Positions 10,614 through 18,080 of a stretch of DNA of 64,000 nucleotides are shown here, piece after piece; within the stretch, counting starts at the first letter, position 1; every line of letters starts with the position of its first letter. Below the pieces are notes generated by a model. It worked only from the letters and a program-made list of their open reading frames with translations, made no database searches and was not told the DNA's origin. A program made the position numbers and the translations under genes. Source of the stretch: an uncultured Candidatus Melainabacteria bacterium (GTDB taxonomy: Bacteria; Cyanobacteriota; Vampirovibrionia; Gastranaerophilales; Gastranaerophilaceae); assembly GCA_947570135.1 (NCBI GenBank), contig CANOTP010000001.1, forward strand, positions 186,001 to 250,000, in the 5' to 3' direction.

Positions 10614-11675
10614 ATGGGCATGGCAGCTTCACAGGCAAGATGGATAGCACTTGCCGCTAGAAAATCAAATGTTGAATATGAAGGACAACAAATTAACCAG
10701 GCAAGAACTGCCTTATCCAATCAAAGTTCTGAACTTTGGAACAGTCTTTATCAAATGGATGTCCCGACAGCTCCGAGTACAAGTGATTTCACAACTACTC
10801 AGTACTCTTTTGACGTAGGTGATTCAAAACAAACAATATCTTCAATTCAGGATGCTGATTACACTGATAATGACGGTATTCATTACAATTCTTATGTAAC
10901 TTATTATACAAAGATTTCTGAGTATACGGGTATAAGAAATACAAAATCTAATCCTCAGGTGCAGTACGTATTAAATCAGGAACTTGAGCAACCCGGATAT
11001 TATATGGTCGGAACCAAGAAGTTAAACTGTTTGAGTTCAGTTCCTACAGATGCAAGCGAAGATAACAAAAAAATGTGGGAAACTTATGATGCGGCACTAT
11101 CTCAGATTGCTGAGGATTGGCCTGATTCACAGCTTGCGAAAGACTGGTTAAACTATAAAGAAACAAAAGATGCTGCAATTCTTGATAATATCTGGTTCTG
11201 GACAGATAACAACAATGAAATAAATTTTGTATCGCAAAACTCTAATACAAATGATTCGTTAGAAGCTTGCAGACAGGATTCGACATTAGCGCTTCATGCT
11301 TATTATGCGGATTACCAATCAACAAATAAAGAGGTTTCAAAATTCGGTATAATTGATTATGATGCGTCAGGTAGAGCAACAAATCTTCAACTTGAAGGTT
11401 CAAGTATTACCTATCCGCTGGCTGCGTCAAGTGTTACTGATGATAACGCTTACCAAGATGCTATGAATCAATATAATTATGAGCAGCAGGTTTACGAAAA
11501 ACGCGTTCAGGATATCAACGCAAAAACCGAACAGATTCAAACAGAAGACAGAACGCTTGAATTAAGATTAAAAGCTCTTGATACCGAGCAAAGTGCTCTT
11601 CAAACAGAAATGGATGCAGTTCACAAGATTATATCCAAAAATATTGATGGTACATTCAAAACATTTGAAAGTTAA
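10614..11675 (+). CDS. Unrecognised protein with helical ends; possible exported structural protein
   Basis: 353 residues, no signal peptide. The first 45 residues form an amphipathic helix rich in Ala, Gln and Asn (MGMAASQARWIALAARKSN onward), and the last 75 form a coiled coil (about 280-350) ending IDGTFKTFES. The middle is polar, Asp/Ser/Thr-rich, and looks like a surface domain. Helical ends around a variable centre are the design of flagellar axial proteins and some type III needle-tip proteins. With flagellar-type export genes starting 6 kb downstream, a secreted substrate is plausible but not shown. A strong AAGGAG site fixes the start. Confidence 0.75.
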   Translation: MGMAASQARWIALAARKSNVEYEGQQINQARTALSNQSSELWNSLYQMDVPTAPSTSDFTTTQYSFDVGDSKQTISSIQDADYTDNDGIHYNSYVTYYTKISEYTGIRNTKSNPQVQYVLNQELEQPGYYMVGTKKLNCLSSVPTDASEDNKKMWETYDAALSQIAEDWPDSQLAKDWLNYKETKDAAILDNIWFWTDNNNEINFVSQNSNTNDSLEACRQDSTLALHAYYADYQSTNKEVSKFGIIDYDASGRATNLQLEGSSITYPLAASSVTDDNAYQDAMNQYNYEQQVYEKRVQDINAKTEQIQTEDRTLELRLKALDTEQSALQTEMDAVHKIISKNIDGTFKTFES

Positions 11676-11732
11676 TAGAATCTTTTTCCTTCTTATTCTT
11701 CGAGGGTTTAAGATAATAATATAGAGGTCAAG

Positions 11733-12548
11733 ATGTCTTATAAAAATGATAGTAACTTAGTAATAGCAAACAGATTCGGAGACGCAAGCTCTGCAGCTAA
11801 AGCCCAAATGTGGGAAACTTATGATAGGTTAAGAGATTTAACCGTGTCAGGCAGCGGAACGGGAACAGGTTTTGAATCAGCAGGCGGCTTGTTGTATAAT
11901 TTGGCAAGTTTACTTGCGCCGTCATCTTTTGCAACAATATTCGGAAGTTCCGAAACAATGAATATTTCAGGTACTTCGTATTATTCAAAATCTAATGCGG
12001 GAAATGCTTACGGTGTAGATTCTTTGTATAATTTCCCCGGATTTAACGGTGCGGCGCCTATCAGCTCAATTTACGGACTGTCTACAGGCGGAGCTTCATC
12101 AATTCTGAACGGTTGGGGAAGTAATAATCAAGGTTATGCAACGGGTTATGCTTCAAATATCGGCGGGTTGACAGATATTGCAAGTGCAGCGGCTTACGGT
12201 ATCGGAACAGGATCAGGATTAGGCAAAATCGCTTCAAACATTGTAATGCCTTTTGCAAGTTGTATTTCAGGTTTTGGCGGTATCTTAACTGCTGTTTCTC
12301 CTTATTTGGGTGTATATGGCGCGGGAACTACCGTTTTAGGAAACTTAATGCAGGGTACAAGTTCTGCTGCATTAGCCGCTTATCAAAATATTTCGGGTAA
12401 TATTACGGCAAACGCCGATACAATTCTTTCAACAAAAGTAAGAAACATTGAAACTGTCTGTAAAATGCTTGATACACAGGGCGATGTTGCAAAGAAAATG
12501 TTAAAAGAAGGTATCGACAGCGATTCAAAAGCAATCCAAAACTTATAG
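11733..12548 (+). CDS. Gly/Ser/Ala-rich protein with a hydrophobic core; unknown function
   Basis: 271 residues without a signal peptide. Residues 30-160 are rich in Gly, Ser, Ala, Tyr and Asn. A hydrophobic stretch around 165-215 (IVMPFASCISGFGG through GAGTTVLGNLMQGTS) could enter a membrane, and the last 50 residues are helical and charged. A hydrophobic centre with helical flanks is reminiscent of type III translocator proteins, but no family motif is seen. It follows the 10614 gene by 57 bases in the same direction and ends at a terminator, so the two probably form one transcript. Confidence 0.7.
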   Translation: MSYKNDSNLVIANRFGDASSAAKAQMWETYDRLRDLTVSGSGTGTGFESAGGLLYNLASLLAPSSFATIFGSSETMNISGTSYYSKSNAGNAYGVDSLYNFPGFNGAAPISSIYGLSTGGASSILNGWGSNNQGYATGYASNIGGLTDIASAAAYGIGTGSGLGKIASNIVMPFASCISGFGGILTAVSPYLGVYGAGTTVLGNLMQGTSSAALAAYQNISGNITANADTILSTKVRNIETVCKMLDTQGDVAKKMLKEGIDSDSKAIQNL

Positions 12549-12573
12549 AAAATAAAAAATACTTATTATTTGA

Positions 12574-12612
12574 TACGGGTAATGATTTTTTACATTATCC
12601 GTATTATTTTTT
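12574..12612 (+). terminator. Rho-independent terminator after the 10614-12548 gene pair
   Basis: TACGGGTAATG (12574-12584) pairs with CATTATCCGTA (12593-12603) with one G-T pair, and a T-rich run follows. Confidence 0.75.
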
Positions 12613-12775
12613 ACAAATCTAGCTAAAGTTTTTTTTATTTGTGCCGTATGCTTATTGTAGTGAATAAATCTAAAGTCTGCAATATTAAGAAATATTAATT
12701 TTACCTTAAAAAAGTAACAATTTTAATCAAAACAATGTTTTTTAATATATGTAGGTCTAAAGTCCAAGGAGCATC

Positions 12776-13048
12776 ATGTTTCGTCAAACTCTAGAACTAT
12801 ACATAAAAAGAATAATGGAATTCTTAATTTACACAAAGAATTACTTTATCCGAAACAACCCGCTGATGATGTTAGCAAACTCGGTTGTTGAAGGGGTAAA
12901 AGATATTCTGACTGTAAAAAAGAAGTTAAAAATGGCTCAGTACAGGCTTAATTATCACAGGCACCAGTTAAACAAAATGGAACAACTGATAGCCGAAAAC
13001 AGCCAACACAGTTTCTTAAAAGGGTCACATCTCGATCAAAAAAGATAA
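12776..13048 (+). CDS. Small basic helical protein, unknown
   Basis: 90 residues, strongly basic and helical, with no signal peptide. The C-terminal half contains KKKLKMAQYRLNYHRHQLNK, which resembles a stretch in the 79-residue protein at 38131 (KQRLNIACYAINART). AAGGAG lies just before the ATG. It is 15 bases upstream of the next coiled-coil gene and is likely cotranscribed with it. I cannot assign a function; a chaperone or structural role linked to the neighbouring helical proteins is only a guess. Confidence 0.7.
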   Translation: MFRQTLELYIKRIMEFLIYTKNYFIRNNPLMMLANSVVEGVKDILTVKKKLKMAQYRLNYHRHQLNKMEQLIAENSQHSFLKGSHLDQKR

Positions 13049-13063
13049 AAGGCGGAAATTAAA

Positions 13064-13399
13064 ATGGGTTTATTCATTGCTCTCATAAGAAGGCGCGAAT
13101 TAAGGAAAATGCAGGCGGCAGCCGAATGGAATTTGACGCTTATTACGCAGGCAAAAAGTGTTGCCCAAGAATCCGTTAATGATTTGATGCAGGTCGGAAC
13201 CGATTACGAAACCGACAGTGTTGTAGCAAAAAGATTACAAACAAGAAGATATCAGCTTAAAGTTTATGAAGAAAAAATAGATCAACAAAAACAAGCTTTG
13301 GAAACGCAATTGAAAGAAATTTCAGCAGAACTTCAATCTTGCGAACAAATGATTGATGCTAATATCAAGTCTTCGTTCTCTTATAGTGTTGGCGGATAA
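13064..13399 (+). CDS. Small coiled-coil protein, unknown
   Basis: 111 residues, almost wholly helical. Residues 45-95 are a coiled coil (RLQTRRYQLKVYEEKIDQQK onward), and the protein ends NIKSSFSYSVGG, an ending of the same style as that of the 10614 protein (NIDGTFKTFES). No signal peptide or membrane segment. Size and helix content are like those of type III needle subunits, FliJ/SctO stalks or chaperones, but no signature decides among these. Confidence 0.7.
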   Translation: MGLFIALIRRRELRKMQAAAEWNLTLITQAKSVAQESVNDLMQVGTDYETDSVVAKRLQTRRYQLKVYEEKIDQQKQALETQLKEISAELQSCEQMIDANIKSSFSYSVGG

Positions 13400-13406
13400 T
13401 AAAAAC

Positions 13407-13982
13407 TTATCGGGCACCTGTTTGAAGGAATAAATTAATAATGTCGTTCATTACGGCATGCTGTCTTTGATATTGCTGAGCTTTTGCCTCCAAGACAGTA
13501 ATTTGTTTTTTGTATTCGATAATATTATTTTGGCATTCTCTAGAGTTGTTTGCAAAAGTTTCCTGAACCTGTCGTGCTTCTTGTAAAACATTGCTCATTG
13601 AAATCCCGAGAGCTTCCATTGTTTGCTTAATAATCAGTGCGCCTGTTTGTTTTGAAACGCCTGTAGGAAGTTTTGTGATAAGTTGTTTCAGAACCGCAAC
13701 ATTTGCAGGGTAATCAAAATCATCAGAGAAAGAGTTAACACTTGTTCCAAGGTTGTTTGCGATACTTTGTTGGAACGCTGTATCTATGCTTGGCTGAGAA
13801 ATACTTATCGGTTCGCGGTAAGTTTCTGTTTTAGGTGCTTCAAAATTATCCCAATCGTCATCGCCTGCGGATGAAAATTCATCATTATCTAATGAAAGTT
13901 CGTCATTTGAAACTTCGTCCTGCATTTTTAAAGCTTCAACAATTTTTTTTCCCACTCCGTCACTCATGTTATCTAATGCCAT
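13407..13982 (-). CDS. Acidic protein with C-terminal coiled coil, unknown
   Basis: 191 residues. The N-terminal 75 residues are acidic and probably disordered (many Asp, Glu, Ser). Residues 85-185 are helical with a coiled coil near 145-180. It is convergent with the coiled-coil gene ending at 13399, eight bases away. It contains PTGVSKQTGALIIKQTMEALG, which looks like a small helical domain. Similarly built proteins occur as regulators or cargo binders, but I do not recognise the family. Confidence 0.7.
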   Translation of the reverse strand: MALDNMSDGVGKKIVEALKMQDEVSNDELSLDNDEFSSAGDDDWDNFEAPKTETYREPISISQPSIDTAFQQSIANNLGTSVNSFSDDFDYPANVAVLKQLITKLPTGVSKQTGALIIKQTMEALGISMSNVLQEARQVQETFANNSRECQNNIIEYKKQITVLEAKAQQYQRQHAVMNDIINLFLQTGAR

Positions 13983-14078
13983 AATTCCTCTTCAACTATT
14001 ATTTATAAACAATTCAGATTATAGTAAAGACATGCTCATATTTCAAGAATATTTTTTGATATTCTAAGATTTATTAAC

Positions 14079-14107
14079 TTGATAGTAAAAAGTCTTTATG
14101 CTACTAT
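14079..14107 (+). promoter_or_regulatory. Candidate promoter of the PurH-like gene
   Basis: TTGATA (14079-14084), 17 bases, TACTAT (14102-14107). A start near 14114 would exclude the ATG at 14098 and supports the ATG at 14131, which has GAGGG upstream. Confidence 0.6.
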
Positions 14108-14130
14108 CACGTAAGTTAGTGAGGGATATT

Positions 14131-15066
14131 ATGGAAACAATAGAGATAAATGATTTTATGCCACTTTTGTATGGCGAGAATACTCATCAATCTGCAAGGA
14201 TTGCACAAATTGAAGGCGGCGTTGAATATGAAGTTTTAAGGGATGATAAAGCTTTAGAATATATAGATTATTTGAATCTAACTAAGGTTTTAGAGATTTT
14301 AGCCGAATTTTTTGATGTAAATTCTTGTGCTATTGCAAAAGACGGTATGCTTTGCGCTTCGGCTTTAGGAAGTTCTGTTGAAGATGCATATCAAAAGGTA
14401 GTTGATAACAATCCGTTATCAATTGTCGGTTCAACTGTAGGGTTTAGCAAGGAAGTAACATTAGAGGTTGCAAAACAGCTTAAAAGTATGGATGTTAGAA
14501 ACCTTATCGCACCAAAACTTTCTAATGAAGCTTTGAAATATTTACTTGAAATGACCGAAATGAATGTTATTCAGGTAAAAAGCCCGTTGCAGGAAGTTTT
14601 AGGGTTTAACGCGGATGATATAAAGGTTACACCGTTTGGATACCTGGTACAGGAACAAAATCACAGCAAACTTACAAAATCTTCATTCAAGGTTTCAGGC
14701 AAAACAAAACCTACTCAGCAAATGGCAGAAGATGCGATATTTGCCTGGAAGGTTGCAAAGTATACAAAATCAAATTCGGTTGTTATTGCAAAAGATCTGT
14801 CAACAAAAGCGATTGTTCAGGGTGCTTCAAATCAGGTTATTGCCGCAGAATCAGCACTTGATATTGCGTGCGAAAATGCTAAAGAAGCCGTTATGGCAGT
14901 TGACGGTGAAATTTCTTCAGAAGGAACTTTGAATGCTGCCGTTCAAAACCGTATAGGATTGATTATAGAATCGGGAGATGCCGAAATATCATCTAAAATC
15001 GCAAAGCTTGCCGATAAATATAATATTGTACTTATAAAAACAGGTATCAAAAATAACAGATACTAA
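14131..15066 (+). CDS. PurH AICAR-transformylase-like protein lacking key residues and the IMP cyclohydrolase half
   Basis: 312 residues that follow the C-terminal domain of PurH from end to end: LLYGENTHQSA, a SxVGSTVGFSKEV stretch, FAWKVAKYTKSN, a SNQVIAAESALDIA stretch and TGIKNNRY near the end. The MGS-fold cyclohydrolase domain is absent. The catalytic KHxNPCG motif is replaced by AKDGMLCASA, so the active His is lost, and the usual RHFRH ending is KNNRY. It is probably not a working formyltransferase; it could be a remodelled or binding-only paralogue. It starts an apparent operon with the deaminase and trehalose-synthase-like genes. Confidence 0.75.
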   Translation: METIEINDFMPLLYGENTHQSARIAQIEGGVEYEVLRDDKALEYIDYLNLTKVLEILAEFFDVNSCAIAKDGMLCASALGSSVEDAYQKVVDNNPLSIVGSTVGFSKEVTLEVAKQLKSMDVRNLIAPKLSNEALKYLLEMTEMNVIQVKSPLQEVLGFNADDIKVTPFGYLVQEQNHSKLTKSSFKVSGKTKPTQQMAEDAIFAWKVAKYTKSNSVVIAKDLSTKAIVQGASNQVIAAESALDIACENAKEAVMAVDGEISSEGTLNAAVQNRIGLIIESGDAEISSKIAKLADKYNIVLIKTGIKNNRY

Positions 15067-15075
15067 GGGGTTCTT

Positions 15076-15522
15076 ATGGAAATAAAAGCGTGGGATGATT
15101 ATTTTCTTGATATGGCAAAGACTTGTGCAACGCGTTCAAATTGTTTAAGAGCGCAGGTCGGTGCTGTTATTGTCGGCGAAGATAAAAAGATTAAGGCAAC
15201 GGGTTATAACGGAACTCCTTCAAAGGTTGATTCCTGTGCGGAGAGAGGTTTTTGCTATCGTATAAAAAACAATATTGAATCAGGCACAAAGTATGAAACC
15301 TGTCGCTCAATTCATGCCGAGCAAAACGCGATTATCCAGGCAGGGCAAGACAGGTGTAAAGATGCAACAATATACATTTGGGGGCATAATTTTATCTGTA
15401 TTTTGTGTAAAAGATTTATTGTACAGGCAGGAATTAAACAATGTGTGTTGAAAAAAGATGAAAATTCACCGATTGTAAGAGTTTCTGTTGAGGATATAAG
15501 AAAAGAACTTGAAAATGTCTAA
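15076..15522 (+). CDS. dCMP deaminase-like zinc enzyme (ComEB family)
   Basis: 148 residues of the cytidine/deoxycytidylate deaminase fold. dCMP deaminase makes dUMP for thymidylate synthesis. The zinc ligands are present: HAEQNA (His and catalytic Glu) and CILC further on. The usual Pro before the first Cys (PCxxC) is Ile here, and the strand before it reads IYIWGHNF and not the common LYVTLEP, so substrate preference may differ. The N-terminal TCATRSNCLRAQVGAVIV matches dCMP deaminases. AAGGGG precedes the ATG, and the gene overlaps the next by eight bases. Confidence 0.85.
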   Translation: MEIKAWDDYFLDMAKTCATRSNCLRAQVGAVIVGEDKKIKATGYNGTPSKVDSCAERGFCYRIKNNIESGTKYETCRSIHAEQNAIIQAGQDRCKDATIYIWGHNFICILCKRFIVQAGIKQCVLKKDENSPIVRVSVEDIRKELENV

Positions 15523-17557
15523 ACTGAAAATTTTATCGTTAATTTTATTATTAATGTTATCTGCGCCGTGTGCTTTTGCGGCAGAAGATATCAGTGTGCC
15601 GAACGGCGGCGTTTACGTAACACTTGAACCTCAGATTATTTCTACTAAAATAGAAAAAGAGTTAAGAACAAATATTTCTAAGGTTTACGGGGCAGAAAAT
15701 GTTGATGAGATTTACTCAAAAATCGTTGAGATTGCAAAATCAGCCAAAAGTAAACGTTCCGAGCAATTGAAAGACGATGATATAAACCGACCCGCCGATT
15801 GGTATAAAGACGAAATTATATATATGTTTTATGTTGACCAATTCGGAACGGTGACGCCCGAGCGTCCGAACAGGTTCAGTGATACCGTTAAAATGCTTGA
15901 TTACCTAAAAAAGCTCGGGGTGACGACGCTTTATATGCTTCCTTTTGCGGATTCTCCGATGGAGGATGCGGGGTTTGATGTGAAAAATCCGCAGGATATA
16001 AGAAAAGATTTGGGTGGAAAACCTCAATTTGAGGCGTTTATAAAACAAGCCAAGGTTAAAGGTTTTAATATAAAAGCCGATTTGGTTTTAAATCATTTTT
16101 CCGATCAGCACGAGTGGTTTCAAAAAGCACAAAACGGTGATGTTGAAAAACTTGATTACTTTGTAACCCGTGAGGATATGCCCGAATATTCAAAATATGT
16201 TGATGAAAAGCTTGGAACCGTTGTTGAATACAAAGAAGACGACGGTCAGGTAAGTAAGCGCAGACTTATTTTCCCCGAGATTACCGAAAACAATTACCGA
16301 AAGGTTACAATTGAGGGTAAAGATTATTACCTGTATCACACATTTTACCCTTTTCAGCTTGACATAAACTGGGAAAATCCCGAAGTCTTGTATTATAACC
16401 TTGAAACAATGAATTACTGGGCAAATCTGGGTGTAGATATTTTTAGGTTAGATGCAATTCCGTATTTAATCAAGGAAAAAGGTACAAATGCCGAAAATTT
16501 ACCCAAAACTCATTCTGTTATTAAGATTTTGAGTAATTATCTGCAAGCCGTGGCGCCAAGAACTGTATTACAGGCCGAAGCTTGTCAATTGCCAAAAGAC
16601 GTTATTCCGTATTTTGGAACAGAGCGAAAGATCGAAAGTATAATTGATGATACTGTAAAGGATTTAAAACGCACGGATGAAGTTCAGATTGCGTATAATT
16701 TCCCGTATATGCCTGCGTTGTGGGCAAGTTTTATTGCGCAGGACAGTACGTATTTTAAAACTGCGGTGAAACAAACTCCGCAAATCCCCGAATCTGCAAG
16801 CTGGGCAACTTTTTTGAGAGTTCATGACGAGTTAACTTTGGAAATGGTAACTCCCGAGATGCGCCAATTGATTTATGAAGCGTTAGAACCAAAAGGTGCG
16901 CCGTTTAGGAAGGGTTTCGGTGTATCAGGTCGTATGGCAAACTTTTTGGATGAAAACCACGATCATATAGAAATGGCGTTTTCGGTTTTACTTTCAATGC
17001 CGGGGATTCCGATTATATACTATGGGGATGAGATAGGCGCAAAAAATAACTTTGCAAACGCTCGAAAATCAGCTCAATTGCGTCGCGATAACAACCGTAA
17101 AAAGAAGATTAAACTGTTGTCATTTTTTGACAGCCGCGATATAAACAGAGGTTCCCTAACACGAGAGGCATTTTACGATGCGGCATCAAATACCAGAACT
17201 TACAGCGGAAAAATTTTCCATAAAGTTCAAAAAATGATTGAACTTCGTAAGCAAATCCCTGCCCTGCGACGCGGAACTTTGAGTATTTTAAAAACCGAAC
17301 AGCCTTATGTTTTTGCTTATCTTAGAAGCTATAAAGGTGAAAAATATTTAATCGTTAATAACTTATCAGATAAAAGATGCACCGCAGAAGTAGAACTTCC
17401 GACAGATGTTTTGGTTAAATCTTTGAAAAATAAACATCAGGTCTATTTGAAAAATGTTTTAACAAATGATGAATACAAATTAAACATTTCATTAAAAGAT
17501 AAAAAGACAAGGCTTTTGATGTATCCGTTTGCGGTTGTGTGGCTTAAGTTGGAATAG
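15515..17557 (+). CDS. Exported GH13 protein resembling trehalose synthase (maltose alpha-glucosyltransferase)
   Basis: About 681 residues from ATG 15515, which overlaps the previous stop (ATGTCTAA); a TTG at 15509 is a less likely start. The first 22 residues are a signal peptide ending CAFA|AED, so the mature protein is periplasmic or outside. It follows TreS (GH13_16) closely: DWYKDEIIYMFYVDQFG, FRLDAIPYL (nucleophile near Asp313) followed by GTNAENLPKTH, LQAEACQLP (acid/base near Glu355), FLRVHDELTLEM (His437-Asp438) and IPIIYYGDEIG. TreS normally interconverts maltose and trehalose in the cytoplasm, so export is odd. A secreted maltose- or oligosaccharide-active hydrolase is an alternative. 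Confidence 0.8.
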   Translation: MSKLKILSLILLLMLSAPCAFAAEDISVPNGGVYVTLEPQIISTKIEKELRTNISKVYGAENVDEIYSKIVEIAKSAKSKRSEQLKDDDINRPADWYKDEIIYMFYVDQFGTVTPERPNRFSDTVKMLDYLKKLGVTTLYMLPFADSPMEDAGFDVKNPQDIRKDLGGKPQFEAFIKQAKVKGFNIKADLVLNHFSDQHEWFQKAQNGDVEKLDYFVTREDMPEYSKYVDEKLGTVVEYKEDDGQVSKRRLIFPEITENNYRKVTIEGKDYYLYHTFYPFQLDINWENPEVLYYNLETMNYWANLGVDIFRLDAIPYLIKEKGTNAENLPKTHSVIKILSNYLQAVAPRTVLQAEACQLPKDVIPYFGTERKIESIIDDTVKDLKRTDEVQIAYNFPYMPALWASFIAQDSTYFKTAVKQTPQIPESASWATFLRVHDELTLEMVTPEMRQLIYEALEPKGAPFRKGFGVSGRMANFLDENHDHIEMAFSVLLSMPGIPIIYYGDEIGAKNNFANARKSAQLRRDNNRKKKIKLLSFFDSRDINRGSLTREAFYDAASNTRTYSGKIFHKVQKMIELRKQIPALRRGTLSILKTEQPYVFAYLRSYKGEKYLIVNNLSDKRCTAEVELPTDVLVKSLKNKHQVYLKNVLTNDEYKLNISLKDKKTRLLMYPFAVVWLKLE

Positions 17558-17657
17558 TTGACTAACGTGAAAATATTATTAAATATTAAGCATAAAACCC
17601 GCAATTATACTCCTTTTGGTTGATTTTTACCGTTAAAAGTTGAAACAAAGGGGGCTT

Positions 17658-17684
17658 ATGAAGTATTATAAAAAAGAGAGGTAG
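17658..17684 (+). other. Possible eight-codon leader ORF before fliE
   Basis: AAAGGGGG precedes an ATG at 17658 that opens eight codons (MKYYKKER) and stops at TAG 17682-17684. The GAGAGG inside it is also the ribosome site of fliE, so translation of the leader could influence fliE. It may be chance. Confidence 0.2.
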
Positions 17685-17689
17685 TATTT

Positions 17690-18025
17690 ATGCAAAGCAA
17701 TTTTCCACGATACGATTTAGCATCAAGAATCGAGCATTCAAAATTCACATCAGGATTTAATATGCCGAGTATGCGTCTTGACGGTGTCGAAAAGCCCGAA
17801 ACTTTAAACTTTAAACAAGTATTTACGGGACTTGTGGAAAACCTTAACGCAGAAGCAAATGCTCCTGATAACATGTTGAAAGATGTAATGTCAGGCAATC
17901 AAAATGTTGATATCCATGACGTTATGACAGCTATGTCAAAATCTGAAATAAGTATCTCGGTGGCAACTCAAATGGTAGGTAAAGTCATAAACGCTTATGA
18001 CAGAATCTCTCAAATTTCCGTATAA
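17690..18025 (+). CDS. fliE: FliE-like basal-body/rod adaptor
   Basis: 111 residues. The C-terminal half follows FliE well: a VDIHDVMTAMSKSEISIS core and an ending VGKVINAYDRISQISV, where typical FliE has DVHDVMIAxExA and a LVEAYQEIMRMQV type end. FliE joins the MS ring to the rod and is the first exported subunit of flagella. The position directly before fliF is the standard order. The first 50 residues are not conserved. It heads the operon fliE-fliF-fliG-like-fliH-flhA. Confidence 0.85.
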   Translation: MQSNFPRYDLASRIEHSKFTSGFNMPSMRLDGVEKPETLNFKQVFTGLVENLNAEANAPDNMLKDVMSGNQNVDIHDVMTAMSKSEISISVATQMVGKVINAYDRISQISV

Positions 18026-18080
18026 AATTACTTCTTAAAATTTGTACAAATAATATAATATTCAGACAGCGGGACTTCAA

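Noticed and set aside
10614-13399. Prophage tail or structural cluster
   Set aside because: No terminase, portal, capsid, integrase, lysis or attachment sequences; the order and sizes do not resemble a phage module.
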